Shown: positions 1-7,344 of the stretch, piece after piece | Layout of the letters: each line of letters begins with the position of its first letter | How positions within the stretch are numbered: the stretch's first letter is position 1 | Assembly: GCA_046160825.1 (NCBI GenBank) | Contig: JBJXHC010000098.1 | Location: 1-42,408, forward strand | Direction of reading: 5' to 3' | From: JBJXHC01 sp046160825 | GTDB lineage: Bacteria > Bacteroidota > Ignavibacteria > UBA10030 > UBA6906 | DNA: 42,408 nucleotides | Notes under the pieces: generated by a model | Database searches by the model: none | What the model was told of the DNA's origin: nothing | The model's input: only the letters and a program-made list of their open reading frames with translations | Made by a program: the position numbers and the translations under genes

Positions 1-1
1 C

Positions 2-1339
2 CTCCTGAAATTCATGGAGAATGTTCTCGGCGCCATGGATGTCGGGTTTTCGCTTCCGCATGAATTCTCTTCACAGGAACAGCAACTCCTGCTTCTGATC
101 GGCAACCAGATTGGGGCGGCGATTGAAAACGCGCAGTTGTATGCAGAAGTGGAAGCTCAGGTTACCCGTATCACTTCATTGTATGAACTGGGAAAACATT
201 TGAGCGGTGCGCTGGACACGCAGACCTTGTTGCAAAGTGTGCATTCGGAGATATCCCGTGTTTTCCCGATTGATCGCTTTTCGTACCTCACGTTCAATCC
301 GGAAAAATATTCGACCACGGCTGTCTTCGAAGCTGGCGGTGATATCATTACCCGGTCCGAAGAACCACGCAAGAATGTGGAGGTCACCGTGAGCGAACAA
401 TCTGATATATCGGATGCGATTGCCGCGGGAACATCAATACGACGTACCGGGCTTGAAGGAGGGGCGGCGATGAACTCCAGACTTGTTGTTCCGGTGAAGT
501 CCAATGAAGAGCCGATTGGCTTCCTCATGGTGGAGGCGGAAGGCACCGACATCTACTCCGAAGCTCACTTGCGTCTCTTGGAAAGTATCGCTAATTTGAC
601 TGAAATTGCCCTTGAGCGAGCACGCCTGTACGAGGATACGATCAATAAATCCATGGAAATTGAGGCCCGCAACAAGGAGTTGGACGATTTTACGTACGTG
701 GTCTCACACGATCTTAAGGAGCCACTAATCAGCATCGAGGGATACAGCAAGATCTTGCTCAAGGATTACAAGGACAAGATCGACGACGAGGCACGGGAGT
801 ATCTTTCCTCTGTTGTCCAGTCAAGTGCAAGGATGAAGAGCTTGATTGATGACTTGTTGACCCTTTCCCGGCTTGGTCGGGTTACCGAAGCCGTGCATAC
901 GGTTTCCGTCGGGCTCTTGATCAAGGAAATCCTTCATGATCTCAGATTCCTTCTGCAAGAGAAGCACGTCAATGTTACTGTGCCCCCCGGATTGCCTGAA
1001 GTCCGTTACAATGCAACGCAGTTGAGTATGGTATTCCGGAACCTGATTTCGAATGCACTAAAATTCAACAACAAACCGTCACCAACCATTGCCATTGATA
1101 TGACGGAAGAGGACACACACTACGTGTTCTCGGTGGCAGATGATGGTATCGGGATTGACGCTCAGTATTACGAGAAGATATTCATGATCTTCCAGCGACT
1201 GCAACGTAACGAAGAATATCGGGGGACAGGCGCTGGGCTGACCATCGTGAAGAAGATCGTTGAAAAGCATCACGGGCGCATTTGGCTGGATTCAACCGTA
1301 GGCAAGGGAAGTACGTTCTATTTCACAGTTCCGAAATAA
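2..1339 (+). CDS. GAF-domain sensor histidine kinase (5' end outside window)
   Basis: The reading frame is open from the first complete codon of the window, and its first residues (FSSQEQQLLLLIGNQIGAAI) look like the end of a GAF domain. The true start therefore lies upstream. Counting from the Met at 14, a second GAF domain spans about residues 50-205, then a HisKA helix with phospho-acceptor His232 in YVVSHDLKEPL (codon 707-709), then a HATPase_c domain with N box FRNLISNALKFNN, G1 box DDGIG and G2 box GTGAGLTIV. No membrane segment is visible in this part, so it is probably cytosolic and senses through GAF domains, unless the missing part is membrane-bound. A receiver-only regulator begins 10 nt downstream and is the likely partner. 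The kinase assignment is certain; the signal is unknown. Confidence 0.93.
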   Translation, partial: LLKFMENVLGAMDVGFSLPHEFSSQEQQLLLLIGNQIGAAIENAQLYAEVEAQVTRITSLYELGKHLSGALDTQTLLQSVHSEISRVFPIDRFSYLTFNPEKYSTTAVFEAGGDIITRSEEPRKNVEVTVSEQSDISDAIAAGTSIRRTGLEGGAAMNSRLVVPVKSNEEPIGFLMVEAEGTDIYSEAHLRLLESIANLTEIALERARLYEDTINKSMEIEARNKELDDFTYVVSHDLKEPLISIEGYSKILLKDYKDKIDDEAREYLSSVVQSSARMKSLIDDLLTLSRLGRVTEAVHTVSVGLLIKEILHDLRFLLQEKHVNVTVPPGLPEVRYNATQLSMVFRNLISNALKFNNKPSPTIAIDMTEEDTHYVFSVADDGIGIDAQYYEKIFMIFQRLQRNEEYRGTGAGLTIVKKIVEKHHGRIWLDSTVGKGSTFYFTVPK

Positions 1340-1349
1340 GGCGGGCCGC

Positions 1350-2030
1350 ATGGAAGAGCAGAAGGCGATACGAATATTACTCGTCGAGGACAACCGGGAC
1401 TTTGCCAAGCTTGTCGAGGTGTTCCTGCGCAAGCATGAACCGGAAACATTTGAAATAGTGTGGAAGGAGAACGGGAAAGAGGCTCTGGGAGAGATCGAAC
1501 GTGAGCAGGTCTTTGACGTTATCCTCATGGATTATTTTCTTCCCGGACAGAATGGGCTTGAAATCACACGACTCCTGCATGAACGTCATGTGCAGACACC
1601 GGTCGTCTTCCTTACTGTGAACAAAGATTTTGATCTTGCTGTGGAAGTAATGAAACTCGGCGTTGAGGATTACCTGGTAAAGGAAGAAATATCAACTCCC
1701 GTTTTGCCAAAGACGATTCTCAATGTTATCGAGAGACAATCATTACGGGAACAGTTGACAAGGTTGGAGATCACGCAAAAGCGTCTCGAAGCAATCTCCG
1801 AACTTGTTGTCAAAATATCCCAGGAGATTCGTCTTCCGCTTGATGAAATGAGAATTAACGTGACGGAGTTGCTTAAACACCACGAATCGGACAATCTCAA
1901 GACATATCTTACCATTATCAGGGACAATCTGGTCCGGATTGAGAAAAAAATCGTCAAGCTCAAGGATCTCAAGACGGATAAAACAGTCCAGTATATTCGC
2001 GACATCCGCATGTTCGATCTTTCCGAATAG
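1350..2030 (+). CDS. Response regulator: receiver plus degenerate DHp-like C-terminus
   Basis: A CheY-like receiver occupies about residues 7-125: acidic pair E13/D14, phospho-acceptor D61 in VILMDYFLPGQNG, T89 and K111. There is no DNA-binding domain. The C-terminal 95 residues are helical and look like a histidine-kinase dimerisation hairpin. SQEIRLPL (157-164) occupies the place of the SHEIRTPL H-box, with Gln158 where the phosphorylatable His would be, and a second helix of DHp type follows (about 183-207). No ATPase domain follows. The gene starts 10 nt after the upstream histidine kinase, so the pair is probably one system. It may work by phosphotransfer or protein contact rather than transcription. 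The receiver is certain; the DHp relationship is my reading of the motif. Confidence 0.9.
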   Translation: MEEQKAIRILLVEDNRDFAKLVEVFLRKHEPETFEIVWKENGKEALGEIEREQVFDVILMDYFLPGQNGLEITRLLHERHVQTPVVFLTVNKDFDLAVEVMKLGVEDYLVKEEISTPVLPKTILNVIERQSLREQLTRLEITQKRLEAISELVVKISQEIRLPLDEMRINVTELLKHHESDNLKTYLTIIRDNLVRIEKKIVKLKDLKTDKTVQYIRDIRMFDLSE

Positions 2031-2099
2031 TATGCTGACATTGAGTTCACCGTTTCACACAATGTTGGCACATCTTCTCATGTCCATTCTTCGTTTCTC

Positions 2100-2954
2100 A
2101 TGAAATTCAAACTTGCTCTCGCCCAAATTGATCCTGTTCTTGGCAATGTTGCTGCCAACGTCAAGAAGCATGTCGCCATGGCAACGAGAGCCAGGGCGTT
2201 GGGCGCTAATCTCGTCGTGTTTCCGGAACTCAGCCTTACAGGATACTCGATCAAGGACATGAACTGGGATCTTGCGATCCGACCTGATATTCCCCCCAAA
2301 GAACTTGCTCCTCTTTTCAAACTCAGCAAATCCATTTCCATCCTTGCCGGGGGAGTTGAAGAGGACAAGCATTTCAGGTTATTCAATTCGGCGTTCCTCT
2401 TTGAAGATGGGGCGTTGTCTGTCGCTCATCGCAAAGTCTATCCGCCAACGTATGGCATGTTTGAAGAAATGCGCTATTTCAATCGCGGCGAATCCGCAAG
2501 GGCTATTGACACGAAGCATGGTCGCATTGGCGTTTTGATTTGTGAAGACCTTTGGCATCCCGCGCTTCCGTACATTCAGGCTCAGGATGGTGCCGGTATT
2601 GTTATTGCGCTCGTTGCAAGTCCGACCCGGGTTGGCGGCGATGAGAAAGAACTGCCTATTGCAGTGGCAAACAGCGAAAACCACAAAGCATATGCTCGCC
2701 TCCTCACCACATACATCGCGTTTTGTAACAGAGTCGGTTATGAGGACGGAGTGAACTTCTGGGGTGGATCAAGTATCGCTGGTCCGGACGGAGAACTCGT
2801 GGTTGCCGCGAAGCAGTTCGACGAAGATCTTATCCTTGCCACGATTGATGAAAACGATGTTCGACGCGCCCGCCGATTCTCTCGCCATTTCCTTGATGAC
2901 GATATGGACCTTGTTGTCAGGGAACTGAATCGCATCCGACAGCACCAACAATAG
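2100..2954 (+). CDS. Carbon-nitrogen hydrolase (nitrilase superfamily), NadE-glutaminase-like
   Basis: A 284-residue single-domain protein with the nitrilase catalytic triad in place: E43 in VVFPELSLTGY, K112 in HRKVYPPTYG and C148 in GVLICEDLWH. The family hydrolyses or condenses amides and nitriles through the Cys nucleophile. The sequence style (LAQIDPVLGN near the start, YPPTYGMFEEMRYF around the Lys) most resembles the glutaminase domain fused to NAD+ synthetase. Here the synthetase domain is absent and the next gene is unrelated. It could supply ammonia to a separate NadE or act on another amide. The ATG at 2100 matches the normal N-terminus of the family, but no clear Shine-Dalgarno precedes it. 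An intrinsic terminator follows at 2987-3010. Confidence 0.88.
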   Translation: MKFKLALAQIDPVLGNVAANVKKHVAMATRARALGANLVVFPELSLTGYSIKDMNWDLAIRPDIPPKELAPLFKLSKSISILAGGVEEDKHFRLFNSAFLFEDGALSVAHRKVYPPTYGMFEEMRYFNRGESARAIDTKHGRIGVLICEDLWHPALPYIQAQDGAGIVIALVASPTRVGGDEKELPIAVANSENHKAYARLLTTYIAFCNRVGYEDGVNFWGGSSIAGPDGELVVAAKQFDEDLILATIDENDVRRARRFSRHFLDDDMDLVVRELNRIRQHQQ

Positions 2955-2986
2955 TTGGAGCATGCCTTCAGAGGTTCCCGCCAACT

Positions 2987-3010
2987 GCTTGTATATCAAG
3001 CCGTTTTTTT
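2987..3010 (+). terminator. Probable intrinsic terminator
   Basis: GCTTG (2987-2991) pairs with CAAGC (2997-3001) around a five-base loop. After two bases there is a run of seven T (3004-3010). The stem is only 5 bp, so efficiency may be modest. It separates the amidase gene from the dehydrogenase gene. Confidence 0.5.
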
Positions 3011-3074
3011 GTAGGTTTCCCTCACTTTTGACCAAAGAATACATTCAGTTTAGAAAGGAGAGTTTCCACACTGC

Positions 3075-4367
3075 ATGACTCAACATCACTCGGGCAGCTA
3101 CAAGGAACCCGCACCACTCGTTGACAAGGAAAATCCCCTGGAGTCCATGATGAAGCGGTTCGATGTCGCCGCCGACATTTTGGGCCTTGAGAAGGGGGTG
3201 TATGAGTACCTCAAAACGCCGGTTCGACAATACATTGTCTCCATCCCGATTCAGATGGATGATGGACAGATTGAGGTGTTTGAAGGCTATCGCGTCATCC
3301 ATAACGACGTTATGGGACCTTCCAAGGGAGGGATCAGATACTCACCGGATGTCTCTCTTGATGAAGTGAGGGCCCTTGCGGCTTGGATGACGTGGAAATG
3401 CGCTGTGGTAAACATCCCGTTCGGAGGAGCTAAAGGTGGTGTGAAGTGTGATCCGTCGAAGCTCACTCGTGTTGAAATCGAAAAAATTACCCGCCGTTAC
3501 ACCGCAAACATGATGGATGTTTTCGGACCTGATAAGGACGTTCCCGCACCTGACATGAATACCAATGAAACCACGATGGCCTGGATCATGGACACGTACA
3601 GCATGCACAGCCGGAGGACAGAGACTGCCGTCGTTACTGGCAAGCCATTGATCCTCGGTGGCTCGCTTGGAAGACGTGAAGCCACCGGTCGTGGCGTGAT
3701 GGTCAATACTCTCTGCGCGTTGGAGCGATTGAAGATGAATCCGACCGACGCCACAGTTGTGGTGCAGGGCTTCGGAAACGTCGGCTCCATCTCCGCCTTG
3801 CTCTTGCAAGAACAAGGGTGCAAGGTTATAGCGATCAGCGATGTTGCAGCAGGTTTCTACAACAAGAACGGTATCGACATCAAGGATGCCATCGCGTATG
3901 TGGAGGCGAACAAGACTCTTGCCGGATGGAAGGGTGGTGATGATATTTCCCAAACCGAGCTTTTACAACTTGAGTGTGACGTGCTTGTGCCTGCAGCGAA
4001 GGAAGACCAGATTACGCCACAAGTTGCACGAAATCTCAGAGCAAAAATCATCACAGAAGGTGCAAATGGACCGACCACGGCTATGGCCGATCCCATTCTT
4101 CAGGAAAAGGGAATTCTCGTCATCCCTGATATTCTTGCAAATTCAGGTGGAGTAACGGTTTCCTATTTTGAGTGGGTACAGGACCGGGTTGGATATTTCT
4201 GGAGTCTGCAACGCGTTAACCGTCGCTTGGACCGAATGATGCGTACTGCCTTCGACACCGTATATGACACAGCGGAAAAATACAAGGTCACGATGCGTAT
4301 CGGTGCGTATATCCTGGCGATTGATAAAGTGGCAAGAACTCTGAAGATGCGTGGCATCTATGCATGA
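3075..4367 (+). CDS. gdhA: Glu/Leu/Phe/Val dehydrogenase (glutamate dehydrogenase type)
   Basis: A 430-residue cytosolic enzyme predicted to interconvert glutamate and 2-oxoglutarate plus ammonia with NAD(P). The substrate-domain lysines are at K84 (GPSKGGIR), K108 (MTWKCA) and K120 (GGAKGG), and the catalytic Asp is D160 (PAPDMNT). The Rossmann dinucleotide site GFGNVGS lies at 232-238. Length and motif order match hexameric bacterial glutamate dehydrogenases. Leucine or phenylalanine dehydrogenases share the fold but are usually shorter, about 350-370 residues. AGGAG at 3056-3060 lies 14 nt before the ATG, a rather long spacing. The gene follows a terminator and is followed after 37 nt by an unknown envelope gene. 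NAD versus NADP preference was not decided. Confidence 0.95.
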   Translation: MTQHHSGSYKEPAPLVDKENPLESMMKRFDVAADILGLEKGVYEYLKTPVRQYIVSIPIQMDDGQIEVFEGYRVIHNDVMGPSKGGIRYSPDVSLDEVRALAAWMTWKCAVVNIPFGGAKGGVKCDPSKLTRVEIEKITRRYTANMMDVFGPDKDVPAPDMNTNETTMAWIMDTYSMHSRRTETAVVTGKPLILGGSLGRREATGRGVMVNTLCALERLKMNPTDATVVVQGFGNVGSISALLLQEQGCKVIAISDVAAGFYNKNGIDIKDAIAYVEANKTLAGWKGGDDISQTELLQLECDVLVPAAKEDQITPQVARNLRAKIITEGANGPTTAMADPILQEKGILVIPDILANSGGVTVSYFEWVQDRVGYFWSLQRVNRRLDRMMRTAFDTVYDTAEKYKVTMRIGAYILAIDKVARTLKMRGIYA

Positions 4368-4404
4368 GATGGAGGGATAGACCCTGCCGATACCCGTACG
4401 ACAT

Positions 4405-5004
4405 GTGATGGTGATCGCTCTTCTTGCCTTCTCCACGGGAAAGGGGCAGGAGACCGGCGTGATGCAGGTGCCAGCGAGCAATCTGGATGTATTCCGGTCT
4501 CTCGCAAACAGAATAGCCATGTCGGCTATTCGAGGACTTGGGATCCAGAGGCCCGTGGCAATCAGGATTCTCCCGGCAGAGTCGGCGTGGTACATTGATT
4601 CAGGAATTCAGTCAGCCTTTACCGAGCAGCAGTGGAGTCTGACAATGCCGGATTCAGCGGAGGTGATTGCAGAGTTTGGCATTCGAGGCGGCCACACAAG
4701 ATATGAAAATATCCGACGCGATGGTTTCCTGGGGGAAAAGATCGCGGATCGTGTTGTCCAGTTTAACATGAGTTTGCGTTTTGTGGATGAAAGAACCGGA
4801 ACAAATCTCATTCTCTCGGACTTCACAGAGAGTGCCAGGGATACCATACCCGTGTCGTCGATAGAGTCAGTGGAGAATCCATCCATCCCCATGACAAAGG
4901 GCTATCGTGAGTCTGAAGGCGTGTTTTCTACCCTCGTTGAACCGGTTGTGCTGTTAGGAGCCATCGGTGTGGCCGTGTTTCTGTTGTTCCATGTGCGGAG
5001 TTAG
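4405..5004 (+). CDS. Hypothetical exported protein with C-terminal membrane anchor
   Basis: I do not recognise a family. The protein has a short hydrophobic N-terminus (MVIALLAFSTGKGQ) resembling a signal peptide and a strong hydrophobic helix at the extreme C-terminus (VVLLGAIGVAVFLLF) followed by HVRS. The middle is polar, without Cys or obvious catalytic motifs. GTG 4405 and ATG 4408 are possible starts. An in-frame CTG at 4384 lies 8 nt after GGAGG (4371-4375) and would add PIPVRHV, giving a more typical signal peptide with a basic N-terminus, so the true start may be there. The stop is 5 nt before the CapA-like gene. It opens the long co-directional run that ends with ccmF. It is probably an envelope protein; function unknown. 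Confidence 0.7.
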   Translation: MMVIALLAFSTGKGQETGVMQVPASNLDVFRSLANRIAMSAIRGLGIQRPVAIRILPAESAWYIDSGIQSAFTEQQWSLTMPDSAEVIAEFGIRGGHTRYENIRRDGFLGEKIADRVVQFNMSLRFVDERTGTNLILSDFTESARDTIPVSSIESVENPSIPMTKGYRESEGVFSTLVEPVVLLGAIGVAVFLLFHVRS

Positions 5005-5009
5005 ACGGC

Positions 5010-6074
5010 GTGAAGGAGAGTTTTCTCCCGGCGCTGCTGGGTTTGATCGCTGTAGTGGTGCTGGTGTTAAGGGCGTTCAACATCGTGAGCGAAACCGGCA
5101 TCCGTTCCTCACCAACGCCTGAGCCGGAGCAACGCGAATCGAGTGTGACGTTTCTCGCGGTGGGTGATGTGAACCTGGGCAGGGAAGTAGGCCAGAGAAT
5201 TCTTTCGGGAGATACCCTGTTCCCGTTTGCGCGGGTCGCAAAAAAGTTCAAGGAGTATGATATCGTGTTTGCCAATCTTGAGTGTACCCTGTCAGACCAA
5301 AAAGGAGAAACACAGCATCCTCGGAACAACCTTATCTTTACCGGTCCACCTGAAGGAGCATGGAGCTTGAAGCAGGGAGGAGTGACCGTCGTTTCAACGG
5401 CAAACAATCACTCGTTGGATTATGGCATATCCGCGTTGGCGCAGACGATTGATAATCTGGAGGCAGCCGGTGTTCCCTTTGTTGGGACATCATTGGACAG
5501 TGCAACACTCTACGATCCAATTATTATGAAGAGCCACGACATTTCCATCGCGTTTATTGCTTTCACGGATGTTATGAATATTACCGACCCGATCTGGAAG
5601 CGATATGTTGCTTCTTCAGACACATCCAGATTGCTCCCTGCTATTCGTTCGGCTGGCGACATCGCGGATTTCGTGGTCGTAAGTTACCACGGGGGCGAAG
5701 AATACACTGAGAAACCGACACGAAGAACAACGTGGCTTGCAGATCAGGTAGTGATGGCCGGGGCGGATCTCTTTCTTGGTCACCATCCTCATGTTCCTCA
5801 TGGCATGGAGGCGAATAATGGCAAGCTCACGGTCTATTCGCTGGGTAATTTTGTTTTCAGACAACCTTTCACATTCTGGACACAATGGAGTTTTGCCGTT
5901 TCAGTTATAATCACAAAAGACGAGAAGGGAACACGCATTTCTTTATTTGAATGCGTGCCGGCTTCGGTGGGTTTGCAACCAACTTTTGAAATCACAGATC
6001 AAGAAGCCAGTGTCGTTCTTGAACGAGTCAAAACACTTTCGAATGTGAATGGAGCAGGTGGGGGAGTATGGTAA
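5010..6074 (+). CDS. CapA/PgsA-like metallophosphatase-fold protein
   Basis: A 354-residue member of the CapA family, whose best known members act in poly-gamma-glutamate capsule synthesis. The fold is calcineurin-like. Family motifs: AVGDVNLGREVG (D53), ANLECTLSD (N89-E91), STANNHSLDYG (N132, N133, H134), VVSYHGGEEY (H227) and FLGHHPHVPHG (H258, H259, H261), supplying the usual metal ligands. One N-terminal transmembrane helix (about 7-24) should anchor it to the inner membrane with the domain outside. The start is GTG at 5010. The end overlaps the next gene by 7 nt. No capBC or pgsBC genes are nearby, so a capsule role is not supported by context; a general phosphoesterase role is possible. 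Confidence 0.88.
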   Translation: MKESFLPALLGLIAVVVLVLRAFNIVSETGIRSSPTPEPEQRESSVTFLAVGDVNLGREVGQRILSGDTLFPFARVAKKFKEYDIVFANLECTLSDQKGETQHPRNNLIFTGPPEGAWSLKQGGVTVVSTANNHSLDYGISALAQTIDNLEAAGVPFVGTSLDSATLYDPIIMKSHDISIAFIAFTDVMNITDPIWKRYVASSDTSRLLPAIRSAGDIADFVVVSYHGGEEYTEKPTRRTTWLADQVVMAGADLFLGHHPHVPHGMEANNGKLTVYSLGNFVFRQPFTFWTQWSFAVSVIITKDEKGTRISLFECVPASVGLQPTFEITDQEASVVLERVKTLSNVNGAGGGVW

Positions 6075-6856
6075 ACACAACAATCAGATGTGCAATTCTT
6101 GTTGCGTTTCTTTTGTCAGGATGTTCGTCTTCTGAAGAAGCAACGACGCTCTCGGCCGATGAAAGGTTTCAGCGAGCCAAGGCCCTGTACGATGACGAAG
6201 ACTACCTTGAAGCGATCAATGAATTCACGATTATCACTCTTCAGTACCAGGGAAGCGCACATGCGGATGACGCCCAATATTTCCTGGGGGAGAGCCGGTT
6301 TGCCCGCGGCGAATATCTCCTCGCTGCATTTGAATACCAGCAACTCAAGAGGAGCATGACTGCGAGCCCTCTCATTCCTGATGCGCAGTTCAAGATCGGA
6401 CTCTGTTATTTTTATCTGTCGCCGCCCTCCATGCTTGATCAACAATACACATTGAAGGCGATAGACGAGTTGCAGTCCTTTGTAGAATATTATCCTTCCC
6501 ACGATAGCGCTTCCAGCGCGGAGGGTCGCATCAAGGAGCTCTCCACCCGCCTTGCAGCAAAGTCGTATGAGATTGCACAGCAATACGCGATCCTTGAATA
6601 CTACAAGTCTGCATTGTTCTACTACGACGATGTGATTGAGAAATACCACGACACGGATTTTGCGCCCCTCTCATACTTCGGAAAAGCGGAGGCGTTGATG
6701 AGTAGAAAACGGTACGACGAGGCCCGGACGGTGATAACAACATTTATCGAACGCTTTCCCAACAGCGTACTCCGTGATCGTGCCGATAAACTCAAGGTCG
6801 CTATTGAAGAAGATCTGAGATCACTCCCGCCTGTCTCATCACAGCGTTCACAATGA
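6068..6856 (+). CDS. bamD: BamD-like outer membrane assembly lipoprotein (TPR)
   Basis: A 262-residue lipoprotein: the signal peptide ends in LLSGC with Cys19 as the lipidated residue. It is followed by TPR-type helical repeats, for example FQRAKALYDDEDYLEAINEF, ADDAQYFLGESRFARGEY and YFGKAEALMSRKRYDEA. Length and repeat layout fit BamD/YfiO, which supports BamA in inserting beta-barrels into the outer membrane from the periplasmic face. The gene overlaps the CapA-like gene by 7 nt and the following thioesterase gene by 4 nt, so translation is probably coupled. Other TPR lipoproteins can look similar, but the YxxAIxEF opening repeat and size favour BamD. Confidence 0.88.
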   Translation: MVNTTIRCAILVAFLLSGCSSSEEATTLSADERFQRAKALYDDEDYLEAINEFTIITLQYQGSAHADDAQYFLGESRFARGEYLLAAFEYQQLKRSMTASPLIPDAQFKIGLCYFYLSPPSMLDQQYTLKAIDELQSFVEYYPSHDSASSAEGRIKELSTRLAAKSYEIAQQYAILEYYKSALFYYDDVIEKYHDTDFAPLSYFGKAEALMSRKRYDEARTVITTFIERFPNSVLRDRADKLKVAIEEDLRSLPPVSSQRSQ

Positions 6857-7326
6857 TGGAAACACGATTCGTCCGTAACTCCCAGGTGTTTTCGACAGAG
6901 CTGGTGCTGCCGAACGACACAAATCAACTCGGCAACCTCCTTGGCGGCAGGCTCATGCACTGGATTGACATTGCAGCGGCGATCTCTGCCCAGCGACACT
7001 CGGGAAGGGTGTGCGTAACCGCGTCTGTTGATGAGATCAATTTCCATCACGCTATCCGCCTCGGAGAAGTCGTAACACTACAAGCCTCAGTGAACCGTGC
7101 GTTCAACACGTCAATGGAAATTGGCGTACTTGTCACGGCATTTGCGCTTCGTGGTGGGGAGCCTCGTCGTGCAAACAATGCATACTTGACATTCGTTGCC
7201 ATTGATGACCAGGGAAAGCCAGTTCCTGTTCCGGCCATCGTTCCGGAAACTCAAGAGGAGCAACGCCGGTATGAAGAGGCCCTTGTCCGGCGCGAGGCAC
7301 GACTAAGAAGAAGGCCCCATGAATAA
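6853..7326 (+). CDS. Acyl-CoA thioesterase (hotdog fold, YciA/BACH type)
   Basis: A 157-residue single-hotdog-domain protein predicted to hydrolyse acyl-CoA to free acid and CoA in the cytosol. The characteristic segment NLLGGRLMHWIDIAAAISA carries the active-site Asp (D39), and the second conserved part is VDEINFHHAIRLGEVVTLQA. The tail is strongly basic and acidic (about 138-157) and probably helical. Its ATG overlaps the end of bamD by 4 nt. The physiological substrate cannot be read from the sequence. Confidence 0.9.
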   Translation: MMETRFVRNSQVFSTELVLPNDTNQLGNLLGGRLMHWIDIAAAISAQRHSGRVCVTASVDEINFHHAIRLGEVVTLQASVNRAFNTSMEIGVLVTAFALRGGEPRRANNAYLTFVAIDDQGKPVPVPAIVPETQEEQRRYEEALVRREARLRRRPHE

Positions 7327-7344
7327 TGCAGGCTTGTTGAGGAC

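Noticed and set aside
3028..3056. TTGACC, 17 nt, TAGAAA upstream of gdhA, a promoter-like pair
   Set aside because: The -10 overlaps the Shine-Dalgarno, so the transcript would start after it, only about 12 nt before the ATG.
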